NCBI GenBank assembly: GCA_019426215.1
Contig: CM033396.1
Span: forward strand, 23,513,101-23,577,100
Origin: Buddleja alternifolia
Taxonomy: Eukaryota; Streptophyta; Magnoliopsida; Lamiales; Scrophulariaceae
Reading direction: 5' to 3'
Length of the DNA: 64,000 bases
Both the position numbers and the translations under genes were made by a program. Below, one piece after another: positions 34,801 to 45,553 of this stretch. The notes under the pieces were generated by a model. It had not been told where the DNA came from and ran no database searches. It was given only the letters and a program-made list of their open reading frames with translations. Position 1 is the stretch's first letter. The number at the start of each line of letters is the position of its first letter.

Positions 34801-36537
34801 ATGACCCGCTCCTCAAGCGAGCCTCTATACGATTTGGAGCCCGAAATTGAACGAGTTCTTCGGGCTAATAGGCGAACAAGGGAAATGGCCAATAATCTCA
34901 ACCAAAACCCGAATGGAAATTTTCCCGATATGAATTTACCGGAAAACAGGGAGTGGTTACAAGGTGTTCTACAAGCCATGCAAGCGGCACCTCCTCAACA
35001 ATTACCATCGGTTCGGGGTAGCTTACCACCTAGGGTCCATACCATTCTGGGGCCCGTAGTCTTGCCTAATTTCTTCGCACCAAACTACTACATTCCAGCT
35101 CACATCTTTAGTATGGTGCAAGGAGAACCTTTCTATGGAGAACCGGACGAATCACCTCACGCTCATTTAGAGACTATAGACGATGCTCTTGTGACCATTC
35201 AATATCATCCATGGGATCTTGATGCGATTCGTCTAAGAGTCTTCCATTTCTCATTAAAGGATAGGGCGACAACATGGTACAAATCCTTGCCTCCACAATC
35301 TATTACGACATGGGGTGAGTTGGTCGATGCCTTTTTAAATAAATTCTTTCCACCCTCCAAAATCAATGAGCTCCGGAGTAATATAAAAGGGTTTAGGCAA
35401 AGGAGCAATGAGTCTTTAGCCGAGGCTTGGGCTAGATATAAAGGCATGCTCCGAAAATTCCCCGATCATAATTTTGGGTTGAATGAACAGGTACTTCATT
35501 TCTATGATGGGGTTCGGTTACGTATTCAGAATAGACTCAACGCGGGTGCGGGAGGAGACCTCCTTGGGTTAGACTGTCAAAGTGTATGGGATAAAATAGA
35601 ACAGTTGGCCCGAGAAGACGAGCTTTACCCCGACGATGAAGAGACCTCATCTTCTAAAAAAGTTGCTTGTGTTGAGGAAGCGGTTGAGGGAGTAGTGAAT
35701 TTGGAGCCGGAGGTTGGCAACGTCAATTATGTGGGGAATCACAATCAACCTCGGGTGAACTTTCATGTACCCGAGAATTTTCCAAAAAGGCCCAACCCTG
35801 CACAAAACGCACAACCGGGGATCTATCAAGCTCCACGACCACCTTTCAATAACCCACCCCCGAGGCAAGGCAATTTCAATGGACAAGGTCAAGGTCAAGT
35901 GCAAATGCGACCTCCCACAACCGATGAGAGACTCGATGCTCACATGAAGAAGTCTGATACGTCGTTCAACGAACTTCGGGGTATGATGAAGGACATGTTT
36001 ATGGAACTGAAGGACTTGCGAACCCAAGTGGGTCAAATTTCCAATACGGTGAATGGTAGAGCCCCGGGGACTCTACCAAGTGACACGGAGAAAAACCCGA
36101 AGGCTCAATGCAATGCCATAACCTTGAGAAGTGGAAAACAATTAGAGAGTGAAACTGCCAGTAGTCCCGCGCCTGAGCGCCCTATGTTGCACGCCCAGGT
36201 GCCATATCTCCCCTGTTCTGGACAGGATTCTCTGTTTTCCTCGCCCGAGGGCCCTTCTGACGGCCCCCAGGCGCCGCCCACAACCTTGCAAGATGAATCC
36301 GTTCTGCTTCCCGCGCCCGAGCGCCCAGAGATGCACGCCCAGGCACCTACAGATCCGCGCCTAGGCGCCAATATATGCGCCCAGGCGCCGCCTCCTGTTT
36401 CAGTCGGTTTTCATCCTACCAATCCAACGCATTCTCCCCTATCGAAGTTCGTCTCCCCTTCCCAAACGCTCACAAAAAGAAGCAAAAGGAGATGGATCCG
36501 TGCTTTCTTCGAATTTTGGCAATCCTTCAGGAGGTGA
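34801..36537 (+). CDS. Gypsy A gag polyprotein
   Basis: Intact ORF of about 578 aa from the ATG at 34801 (MTRSSSEPLYDLEP). Gag core: VLPNFFAPNYYIPAHIF, SPHAHLETIDDALVTIQYH, LRVFHFSLKDRATTWYKSLP, WGELVDAFLNKFFPPSK and LAEAWARYKGMLRKFPDHNF. This is the Athila-type capsid pattern. A Pro/Gln-rich stretch follows (residues ~325-375), then a helical DERLDAHMKKSDTSF segment. Four Ala/Pro-rich repeats of a PERP-MLHAQVP type lie near residues 455-535. No CCHC knuckle. The last ~30 codons run out of frame relative to relatives; the protease frame is one base away and overlaps from 36375, so a one-base indel near 36450 or programmed shifting separates gag and pro. Confidence 0.85.
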   Translation: MTRSSSEPLYDLEPEIERVLRANRRTREMANNLNQNPNGNFPDMNLPENREWLQGVLQAMQAAPPQQLPSVRGSLPPRVHTILGPVVLPNFFAPNYYIPAHIFSMVQGEPFYGEPDESPHAHLETIDDALVTIQYHPWDLDAIRLRVFHFSLKDRATTWYKSLPPQSITTWGELVDAFLNKFFPPSKINELRSNIKGFRQRSNESLAEAWARYKGMLRKFPDHNFGLNEQVLHFYDGVRLRIQNRLNAGAGGDLLGLDCQSVWDKIEQLAREDELYPDDEETSSSKKVACVEEAVEGVVNLEPEVGNVNYVGNHNQPRVNFHVPENFPKRPNPAQNAQPGIYQAPRPPFNNPPPRQGNFNGQGQGQVQMRPPTTDERLDAHMKKSDTSFNELRGMMKDMFMELKDLRTQVGQISNTVNGRAPGTLPSDTEKNPKAQCNAITLRSGKQLESETASSPAPERPMLHAQVPYLPCSGQDSLFSSPEGPSDGPQAPPTTLQDESVLLPAPERPEMHAQAPTDPRLGANICAQAPPPVSVGFHPTNPTHSPLSKFVSPSQTLTKRSKRRWIRAFFEFWQSFRR

Positions 36538-37412
36538 GGATTAATATTCCGTTTATTGACGCCATTCTCCAAATGCCGAATTATGTGAAGTACTTTAAAG
36601 ACATACTATCTAACAAACAGAAGTGGGAGGAAAAGGAGATGGTGTGTCTCACTGAGGAATGTTCTGCCGTCTTGAATAAATTGCCAACTAAACTCAAAGA
36701 TCCCAGGAGTCTCGCAATACCGTGCACTATTGGCCATCTCAAGTTCGACAAAGTTCTTTGTGATTCCGGAGCAAGTATCAACCTTCTTCCCTACTCTATT
36801 TTTAAGAAGCTAGGCCTTAGAGATCTTACGCCAACATCCATGTCCGTGCAATTGGCGGATCGCTCTATCAAGAAACCAAAGGGCATTATCGAGGATGTCA
36901 TTGTACAAGTTGACAAGTTCTTTTATCCGGTCGACTTCGTGGTTCTCGAAATGGATAGTGACATTGATGTCCCCTTGATTCTAGGAAGACCCTTCCTAGC
37001 CACTAGCAACGCCAAGCTCGACATGGGAAAAGGGAGGTTGACATTGAAGGTGGGTGATAAAAAGGTGATATTCGATGTTTGTCATGACATGCAACCGCCT
37101 ATGGCTGATCTTACTTGTTTATATGTCGATGTTATTCACCTTTTGTTTGATGAGCAATGCACACTTGGTAAGACTAAGGACACTCTTCCGGTGGAGGATG
37201 AGGCCCCCAATGAGCAACAAGGCAAGGTGAGAAAAGATGATTTTTGCATGAAGTACATTCCACCACATCTACGTGTTCGTGAAATCGATAAGACAAATCC
37301 GACACAAAGGGATTATCGCAAAACACCGCAATATGAGTGGAGGCAAGTGGGACATAAGAAGAAAAGGAGGAATGGCAAGGATATTGTTGTTCTAAATGGG
37401 CCACCTATTTGA
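36375..37412 (+). CDS. Gypsy A aspartic protease region
   Basis: The homologous part begins around 36440 with LPFPNAHKKKQKEMD, INIPFIDAILQMPNYVKYFK and MVCLTEECSAVLNKLPTKL. It then has the protease KVLCDSGASINLLPYSIFKK (intact D-S-G), SVQLADRSIKKPKGIIEDVI and VPLILGRPFLATSNA. The order and wording match Athila-lineage pol N-termini. The ORF then runs through a basic tail (EWRQVGHKKKRRNGK) and stops at 37412. Nothing resembling RT follows. The ATG at 36375 lies in the gag overlap and is unlikely to be the real start; translation probably depends on gag. Confidence 0.82.
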   Translation: MRPGAASCFSRFSSYQSNAFSPIEVRLPFPNAHKKKQKEMDPCFLRILAILQEVRINIPFIDAILQMPNYVKYFKDILSNKQKWEEKEMVCLTEECSAVLNKLPTKLKDPRSLAIPCTIGHLKFDKVLCDSGASINLLPYSIFKKLGLRDLTPTSMSVQLADRSIKKPKGIIEDVIVQVDKFFYPVDFVVLEMDSDIDVPLILGRPFLATSNAKLDMGKGRLTLKVGDKKVIFDVCHDMQPPMADLTCLYVDVIHLLFDEQCTLGKTKDTLPVEDEAPNEQQGKVRKDDFCMKYIPPHLRVREIDKTNPTQRDYRKTPQYEWRQVGHKKKRRNGKDIVVLNGPPI

Positions 37413-37440
37413 ACCTTAAAGCACAAAAGTCAAGCTAATG

Positions 37441-37480
37441 ACTATAAACAAGCGCTTCTTGGGAGGCAACCCAAGTTTGT
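37441..37480 (+). promoter_or_regulatory. Conserved hairpin block after the protease stop (copy 1)
   Basis: Starts 29 nt past the stop codon: ACTATAAACAAGCGCTT, then a hairpin with stem CTTGGG / CCCAAG and loop AGGCAA. The same block, one stem pair covarying, occurs in Gypsy C at 53162-53201. Function unknown; position and covariation suggest an RNA element. Confidence 0.6.
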
Positions 37481-39056
37481 AGGTTTTCTTTTCTTTTTGC
37501 TTACGTTTTTGTCTTGTTTAGTTTGTTTCTTTTTGTTATGTTCAAGCATGCACTTTTGGCATGCTTCTCTTTGAGTCTTGATAGTTTGTTTTGTGAGTAC
37601 ATGACATGTAGTAGCCGAGTTTTGCTTTGGAAGATCTTTTGTTACAAATTTGAGCTTGGAAATGGATTCCACGTGAGTAAGGTTTGCTTTTTAGCACCCT
37701 TGTTGTAAGTACTCTCGTTTACCCCCTTTTTGAGTTTGTATGATTGAGTCAACATCGAGGGCAATGTTGAGTTTAAGTTTGGGGGTGGTATGAGTAGTGG
37801 TTATTGATTTTATTTGTCATGTGATCTTGTTTCTAGCTCAAGTTTGGGGGAATCGTTGCTATTGCATGTGTTTTGTGCTATTTTTTTGAGAAAAATCAAG
37901 CATATGTATATAAAAAAAAATTTATATATATTTTCTTTCCAATTGATGCATTGAAATTGATTAACTTGGAAAAATGACATGAATTCTTGAAATAATTTGA
38001 ATTTAATGGAATATATATCTTTGAAATTGCTCGTGGAGACCCTACACTAGAATTGATTCTTTAGATGATTCACAATACACTTAAATCGAAGGTAGAGGAG
38101 TTGAGAGAATTACCATCTTGAGACACTTAAGGAGTTTTCCCGGAAATATTAACTTAGATTTCTCATAAGGTTATAAGTTGAGTAGTAATTTCATATGCTA
38201 AACAATGAATTTAAAAGGTTCAATTTTGGTATGACCAAAAGTGGTCAGGCTAATACGTACCGGAGGTGAAAAGTTTCATGCCTACATATTGTACTATTAT
38301 GCTAATTTGAGCTAAGCTCAAGCCAAAAAGAAGTGAATTGTTTAAAAGATCTAGTTTTATTTCGTGGCCTTTGACACTCGAGTGATTAAATCCTTAGAAG
38401 TGTCTCTACACTTAATGCCCCAAAACTATCTAGTTTGGGAGTCATTGATCTAAAGCTTGTTACATGGGTGTCATAGAAAGTCTAATGGAATAAAACATTG
38501 CACATGATCTAGCCTTAATGAATTTAATGGAAGTTTCATACGAATTGAAAGTTGAATGTTGAGATAATGAAATTTAAATGGCTATGAGATTTTCTATAAT
38601 TCTTGTGCTTTATGTTTGATCAAAAGTTGATAGATATGGGATTAATGTCCAAAATTTGGTAAGGATGCCTCTCGACTATAATACCTTAGATTTATTTTTC
38701 ACTACACCCTAGGGAGTCTTTTCAAGTATTGGTGTCACATGAGCAAAAGTAGTTGATATGTATATATATTTGTGAACTTTAAAAGGTTGATTTTATGCCA
38801 TTCATTCTTGTTGATCATGTTGAGGTGTATTGATTTGGTTGGATAAATTTTGTTAGATTTTGTGGGTATATCGGATGCAAACCCTCACGAGACTATAACT
38901 CGTCCTTTGAGGTAACTCAAGGGTTTAAAGGCTTGTTGCACCCGCTAAGTGCAATCGTTTACTCCACGAAAGTGAGTTAGTTAGATGTTTTGTTTTCTCC
39001 CTTTGAATGATGTTGATCTTGTCTTATAGCTCTCATTGCTCGAGGACGATCAATGA
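37481..39056 (+). other. Noncoding 3' internal region of Gypsy A
   Basis: No ORF of interest where RT to integrase would sit. PPT-like AAGTTTGGGGG words occur at about 37774 and 37838 as well as at the true PPT. Confidence 0.65.
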
Positions 39057-39072
39057 GTAAGTTTGGGGGTGT
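39057..39072 (+). other. Polypurine tract of Gypsy A
   Basis: TAAGTTTGGGGGTGT abuts the 3' LTR start. Confidence 0.8.
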
Positions 39073-40920
39073 TGATAGGGTGTGAATTTACATGTTTTAG
39101 AGCCTCATATTTATTGGATTTATATTGGTTTATGCATGATTTATACCACATTTGCGTTTAATTTGTGTGCTTATCGAGTAAAGGTGGAAAATCACTACAA
39201 TAGAGGAATAACGCACGCAAATACAGAATTTATGCATATTTTGAGTTCGACTTTGAGGACGTATCCTTCAACAAAGTTATTTATCTATGTGTTATCTTCA
39301 CTTGGTAACTTGAATCATCCAAATCGGAGGTCTGTGGAGAGAGTTATGAAGGAAATACAATTGTTGCGCCGAACAGAGAAGTACATGTGCCAGGATACGC
39401 CCCAGCGCCCTCCTAGTCATGCCTAGGCGTGGATAGTCCAAATGTTACTCCTTTTCAGCCTAAATTCCAGCATTATATGATGGGTAAGAATCAATGTTGG
39501 CCATAATTCAGCACATGTGTTGAGGGGTTGTCATAAGTGTGTTTCTTGGTAGATTTACTTTATGGGCGCCAAATCAGAAACAACCTCCATGTTGAAACAT
39601 AATTTCGGTATACTTAGAAACCGAATTGGACAAAGTGTCCTTCTGTAAAGTTGTATATCTATGTCATATCTGCACATAGGGACTTGAATCATCCAATTTG
39701 GAGATTTTTGGAGAAGGTTATGAGGAAACTACTAAGACTGCGCTGGAAAGCAAGAAAATGGCAGCATGCATGTGTTTTGTTGAAGTTTTCACATGGTTAT
39801 GCTTGGTGGAATGCTTAAGGGCCGAAAGTTCAGCATTTTTTAGCTGGTTGGAATCTTAAAAGCCAAACTTTAAGCATCACCTTAGGTGGAATTCTCATTG
39901 GGGAACTTTAATGGGAATTCTTAATGCATACTTTAGTGGAATTTTGGCTATAAAAGGAGGGGGAACCCATACTCTTCAGGATTCACTATCAATTTCAGAT
40001 TCTTGGAGAAGAGGGGGAGGAAGTGACCGATCCATAGAGAAGAAAAGAAGGGAGAGAGAAGGATTCTTGATTCATCATCATTATTGGAGAAGGAAGATTC
40101 AATTGAAGTTCCATCATTATTCACTTTTGAGGTAGTTTTTATAGCTTTTCATTTCAATTATGTCTATGAACATGTGTATTAATTCATTTATGTTTTTCAT
40201 ATTATCCATTATGAACTAAATTCATAAGACTAGGGCCATGTAAGGCCAAATTGTGATATATGCTTATAATAGATGATTGTTGACGTTGTTCTTATATTGT
40301 TATGTGATGTGAATTTGTGTTTTTGCCTATCTTGCATATACTTGATCACTATATATTAGAATCTTATGCCTAGATTAATATTTCGGGAGAAAATTGACTT
40401 AGGGTGCAAGAAATTCACATCATGACCCGTAACTAATGAGGAATTGCCATAGACATAGGTAAAGATTCCCGGGTGAAGTTGTTCGATTCAAATCGAGTGA
40501 ACTTTAGTACGTTAATGCATGTTTAGTGGTTAGATTTCTGGATAGGAATATTTGGGAAATCACGATCTAAGCATAGGAGTTTATACGCGAGACATCGGTT
40601 ATTCTCTACCCTCGGAGTTCTCACCATAACAATATAAGCGTAATCCTTCAACTAGAATCTTTATAAGTATAATTGATCAATTTGAACCTAGCATGTGCCT
40701 TAGTCTCCCTTTATACTATGTGTAAAATCAATTGTGTAATCTTGTTTTTATTGTATGCATTTTACCTATAATTTACTTTAATTATATTTGTTCTTTTTTC
40801 GTTAAAATCATAAACTAAAATTCAAGTTTCCGTGGTTCGACAACCCGGACTTTTAGTCCACTTATTACTACACACGACTAGTGCACTTGCTACAATAGCA
40901 CGTTAGCTTTTAGCGTGTCA
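39073..40920 (+). repeat. 3' LTR of Gypsy A
   Basis: Direct copy of 32777-34623; substitutions such as TATAGAG/TATCGAG and AACGAAT/ACCGAAT. Ends GCGTGTCA before GCAAT. Confidence 0.92.
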
Positions 40921-40925
40921 GCAAT

Positions 40926-41811
40926 TACCCAATACAACCCAGATAATACCAAAGCGGTAAAACCCTAAGTCCATGGAAGCATCCACCACAACATACATCA
41001 AAGCATGTAAGTAAACTATTTAAGTTTATGTTGGTTTTATGTTTAAAATCGAAAAGAAATTCAAAAACTGATTAAATCTAATTTAATTAGAAGAGATGAA
41101 TTTTGATTTCAATTTTAAAAAGGAAATAAATCCAATTTATTACTGAGGAAATAAGTCAAACTTATTCCTTATTTATTTTGAAAAAATATAATCAACCTAA
41201 AATAAATCTTATTTATTTAATCGTCGCAAATCATAAATAAAATCCAACTTGATTTATGATTTTATTAATCCAATTTAATATTAAAGTCAAATCCAATTTA
41301 ACTTAATTAAATCCAATTTAATTTTAAGAAAAACATTTTTAGGGAAAAAGGGTTTTGACAAATCACGGGTCGAATTTGTCTATTAGGGTCAAACCCTAAT
41401 ATTTGTTAATTTATATATAAATATATATATATATTAATACACTCTGGGCCCGGCCCAGCGCCCATACGGCGCACGAAAGTGCGCTGGGCCGAACCCAGCA
41501 CGACTAGGGCGGCTGATGCCGCCCTAGTTCCGCCGCTGTGGTGGCGCCGCCACCCTACCTTTTCCCTCTTTTTTTTGTTTTTGTTTTTCTAATTACATGA
41601 ATGGGGTGGGGCCACCCCGATTTGCCATTGCCAACGATGAAAAATATGTAATCATGCGACGATTCCAAGGCGATAAATATTTTCAAAATATTTCAGATTT
41701 AACATCGAATATTAAATACATAAAATCAAATTTTATAAAAATCCAATTTTAACCAACATAATCTTAAACGCAAAAAATCATCAGATCCGTTTAAGTCGGC
41801 TCTGATACCAC
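40926..41811 (-). other. Copia A leader, part next to the 5' LTR, with a structured GC-rich block
   Basis: AT-rich except 41441-41560, which is strongly GC-rich and contains several strong inverted repeats. They are CTGGGCC-C-GGCCCAG (41444-41458), GCGCAC-GAAA-GTGCGC (41469-41484) and an 11-bp stem ACTAGGGCGGC around TGAT (41503-41528). The PBS lies at its end (41799-41810; TGGTATCAGAGC on the minus strand, tRNA-iMet). Confidence 0.75.
41799..41810 (-). other. Primer binding site of Copia A
   Basis: TGGTATCAGAGC on the minus strand, 1 nt from the 5' LTR; complementary to initiator tRNA-Met 3' end. Confidence 0.9.
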
Positions 41812-43459
41812 TGTTAGGAATCCCGTACAGAAAAACAGAGAATTGCACCGGAAGATTCGAGGATTCCTACCGGTAGATCACAAAAATAGATCTGATGATT
41901 TTTCCATGGGTTTCGCAAAAATTAGAATAAATAAACATACCCTTTTGATTCGTTTATTGATTCTGCAGAACAACAATCCTCCAAGGGCTCCTGTCTCTAA
42001 AGCTTCACGCGAAACGAGCCTTCCAAAGATCCCGAAACTTCTCCTTTTCTTGCTAGAGTGGACGGCTAGAGAGGAGAGAGGGGAGAGAGTTCTTTTTCCT
42101 TTTGTGTTCTGTAATCAAATTAGTTACCTTGTCACTTAGGGTTTTGTTCCACTGTATGAGTCCTATTTAAACTCAACTAGCTTGTGGAACAAGTTGGAGG
42201 CTACTCCAAGAAACCCTAGAGTGGCCGCCCCTTAGGGCTTTCTTTTGGACTGGGTGGACTTTTAATTTGCTTGTGCAATTTCTAGCCCATCTGTATATAT
42301 TTAAATTTAAATTCAATTTAAATATAATATATACTATTAATTAATTCCAATTAATTAATATACTAATCAAATAGTTTAATCTAATCTAATTAAATTAATT
42401 ATTTAATTAATTGATTTAATCTAATTAAATCAATCAGTCCATTTAATTCTTTCTAAAAGATTTACACAAAAAGACACATCCCGCTCGTTTCTTATAGCGC
42501 GACTCTTTAGGTTCGTCTCAATTGGCAAAGGGAGGAATTACCTAAGGATGCGAGTGTCACCTAGCCAGACCCGTGGACTCACATCGTAACCCAATTGAGT
42601 ACGAAATGAATGAATCATTTTACGAACCTCTTGATCATAAATGCCGTATGAGTATAAGCCCTTCACTGATGTATCCCGATCAAGTGAGAGTCATGGAAAA
42701 TGTCAAACTCACTAAACTTGATACTGTGCATTAGATTATAGCATAATGAAATTACTAAACTACCCTCAATGTCCCACACGAGTTAGTTGTTTATGCTTTG
42801 GCCAAAGACTTATAATCTCATTAGTCTCCTTTACTATCGAGACAGTGAATCCCATCATAGCGATCACTGATCAACTGCTACTTGTCTTATTGATATCGCA
42901 CTTCGAGGTCGACCCCACCGACGGGTGATATGGGCCTAACTACTCTGGTAACAGATTCAATAATACAAGCACATTGATCATGAACCCTCAGGTCTAAGGC
43001 TCACGCATACTATTATGATCAGTAATCCAATCATTGGCAGTCACTGAGTAAATACCCATGTGATCGGATTACTATGAGCCGTGTTCGAATATGTCAATTC
43101 CATTGACATATCTATGATACTTGCTCCACTTTTCCTATAGTGTTCGACTGGCACTCATCGTCAGAGCATGTGTCGTACAAGTTGAATCTTAATGCCCAAT
43201 TAGATTTTTGACTTGCGAACCCTTTTAAGTGATAAGGTGTAAGATTCTTCCCATGCCACGTCTTTATTCCATAAAGGGTAAAGAGTCAAACCTTTATTCA
43301 CATGGATTATATGTTCAATACTTATTTAGATGCCATAAAGATTTATATGAACAAAATACAGATGCCTTTATTAATTTTATTTCAATAGTTTGTACAACAT
43401 AATAAGATACCCTAATCTAACTATTTGTCCTCATTGGCATCTAGGGCATATACCTAACA
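41812..43459 (-). repeat. 5' LTR of Copia A
   Basis: Minus-strand TGTTAGGTATATGCCC to GGATTCCTAACA. The AATAT duplication follows at 43460. Confidence 0.92.
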
Positions 43460-43464
43460 AATAT

Positions 43465-44559
43465 TACGTTTTGAATTTTTATCTCCATTTCAGGAAGAAT
43501 GTGAGCATAGTTTTCAGGGGGGAATATGTAAAAGAGTTGAGTAATCATAATACTTATCCTATTTTTTAACATTCAGTACAATTTACTTCATTTTATTTTA
43601 AGTGCACGTGTTTATATAGTCACTCATACTGGCATGAATAAAGAAGCCGAGAGGTGTCTGGTGAATGTAGAGGTAATCAGAGCATAGGAATGAATTACCT
43701 AGATGGAATCTTGCGTACGTGTTTTAAGCCTAAAATCGTGCATGAATCTGGTTGGCCCCATACCACAAGAAAAGGGTTACAAAGGGTAATCATTCCCTAG
43801 GCCCATATTGATGATATAAGGATGCCCCGGTGACATAAGAATGCCTCAGAGAAATAAGGTTTGTCGAACGAGACTCTGTGTATAACTCCTTGAAGAAATA
43901 AATAGGGAAATTAGGAAAAAACCGAAATAAGGAAGGATACTTCCGGTAGCATTATGCCCAGATGTGAGCCCGGTGGATTGGAGAAGGAGAAAAGGGGAGG
44001 CATAAGGACTATCAAAAAGATGAAATATGCAAATACAAATTATTGCACATTTGAAATTGTGATGAAAGAAGAAGATCCATATTATTGCTGCATAGTTGAA
44101 ACTACAACTCAGTTGTGAATAAGAACTGGGAAAATTTGTAAATTATGCGATGGTAGGGAAAATTAGGTCTAATTTATTTTCAAGAAAAAACAAAAGAGGT
44201 ATCTTATTTTTGACATTTTCCTGCTGATCCACCGTTAATATTAAATATGCATTTTCTGCAAAACTTATGGAGCAAAGTTTTCTTTGGGGGGAGGGGGGAC
44301 AAGGTAAGATTATATTATATCAAAACCAAGCATATACAACTACTCCATGCATGCCTAGAAATCAATAACCCTCAAATTTACATTGCATACTACTCCATAT
44401 TCTTTCAACTACATCTATAATTGTACATCTACCTTAAGTAAAAACTCTTCTATTCCTTTCTTGAAAAAGAAAATATATTATAGAAACATAAACAGCACGT
44501 CTTTTACAGCTCAGCTTAGTCTTCCCCTCACAAATACCATGCCCCTAGTGTACATAATC
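43465..44559. other. Unassigned sequence right of Copia A
   Basis: Probably the continuation of the decayed Gypsy whose integrase lies left of Copia A. A TTTTCAGGGGGGAATAT purine tract at about 43512 could be a worn PPT. A G-run lies at about 44285-44300. No coding sequence recognised. Confidence 0.3.
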
Positions 44560-45190
44560 TTGCCAGTTTACTTTCTGCAATTTTCATTCAGTTTCCTCCA
44601 ACTTAATTCCATTGCTTCCTTGTCAAATCCACACTGGAAAAACAAATGATTTCTGTTCTCTGTCATCTATGCGTACAGAAGGCATTGATCAGTTTCTAGC
44701 TCCTTCCATTCACTAATCCTTGCCCTTGTTTTTTATCTATTAAGAAATGCAAGCCACAGTGGGAATCTATGTGTTGAAATTGGCCCCTGCCCCCCACACT
44801 AATTTCCTCCATGGAACTTTCTCAAAATGCTCCATTTCATGACTGTAAGCTTGTTGAATTAAAAACTATCCATCCCTCCATTGGTTATGGACAACATCAA
44901 TAGCCTCTAAGAACTTGTCTATGACTGTCATTGGTCTTTTCCACAACCATGAGTCACCTATCCTAGCCAATATATCCCACACAGATTTAGATTTTAACTA
45001 GTATGAGTGCACCTATTTGATCCACATTGAGTCTGTTTTAGTAGCAATATTCCACACCTACTTGAAAATGGTTGCAATATTCCAAGCCCACAATGATATA
45101 ATACTAAGGCCTCCCTCCCTTTTTGGTAGGTAAATTTCATTCCATTTTACAATGGCATGATATTCCTAGTTGCCTTTCAACACTATAACA
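44560..45190 (-). pseudogene. LINE reverse-transcriptase tail (zf-RVT), decayed
   Basis: The minus-strand translation, with stops, reads WNEIYLPKREGGLSIISLWA, then TDSMWIK, SVWDILARIGDSWLW, HFEKVPWRKLVW and a worn segment with KNKGKD. This order matches the end of plant L1-type LINE ORF2: the 'CxPKxEGGLG' RT tail, then the zf-RVT domain W-x-x-LVW. No intact domain; 5' part missing. Confidence 0.65.
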
Positions 45191-45553
45191 ATGTCCTACA
45201 CATTTTCTCAATTTCCTGCACAGTAGTTAAATGCAAAGGAAAAATTCGGCTCCAATACATTTGGACCTCAAACAATACAACCTTAATTAATACACTTTCC
45301 CTACAAAAGTGTTCTGAATCATGCACAAATAAACAGAAAGCAAATAAATTTAATCGATTCCCAATCCCAAGCATCAATTTGTGGTTTATGTAAATTTTCA
45401 ATCAAACGAAGAACATGAAATTGCCCACCTCTTGAAGCGTATTCATTTAATCCTCACAATTCACGAACAGTCCAACTGTCCCATCTCTTAATTAATATTC
45501 TATTTTACAATGTGTGATAAAGTCCTTTGGATCACACAGAGCTATGAGACATA
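45191..45553. other. Left flank of Copia B, likely old LTR sequence
   Basis: CTATGAGACATA just before the LTR, joined to CATGGTCATGCATTGGGTATG after it (about 61829), reconstitutes text like CTATGGGACACGGTTGTGCA at 24608. Copia B therefore inserted into an old LTR of that family. Confidence 0.45.

Larger units (their letters stand above)
32777..40920 (+). mobile_element. Gypsy A: Athila-like element with gag and protease only
   Basis: LTRs 32777-34623 and 39073-40920 (about 1.85 kb each) are flanked by the perfect duplication GCAAT (32772-32776, 40921-40925). The PBS matches the tRNA-Asp-type TGGCGCCGTTGCCGGGGAC. Gag and protease are present. RT, RNase H and integrase are absent, replaced by about 1.6 kb of noncoding sequence before the polypurine tract. 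The LTRs differ at roughly thirty scattered sites by eye, so this is among the youngest insertions in the window. The architecture fits plant gag-only LTR derivatives (TR-GAG-type) that rely on pol from a partner. Confidence 0.9.
26337..43459 (-). mobile_element. Copia A: full-length LTR retrotransposon on the minus strand
   Basis: LTRs at 26337-28009 and 41812-43459 flank the element, with a perfect 5-bp duplication AATAT at 26332-26336 and 43460-43464. Minus-strand order: 5' LTR, tRNA-iMet PBS (41799-41810), long leader, gag, protease, integrase, RT, RNase H, polypurine tract, 3' LTR. The gag-protease-integrase-RT order is Copia. The leader is split by Gypsy A (32777-40920). Coding sequence is broken at several points, so it is inactive. 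It inserted into decayed Gypsy integrase sequence. Confidence 0.92.

Noticed and set aside
43465..44330. Continuation of the Gypsy integrase right of Copia A
   Set aside because: No integrase or LTR motif could be read; only a purine tract and position suggest it, so it was left unassigned.
44383..44649. 88-aa plus-strand ORF at 44383
   Set aside because: It is antisense to or beside the LINE remnant, with hydrophobic low-complexity composition; no support as a gene.
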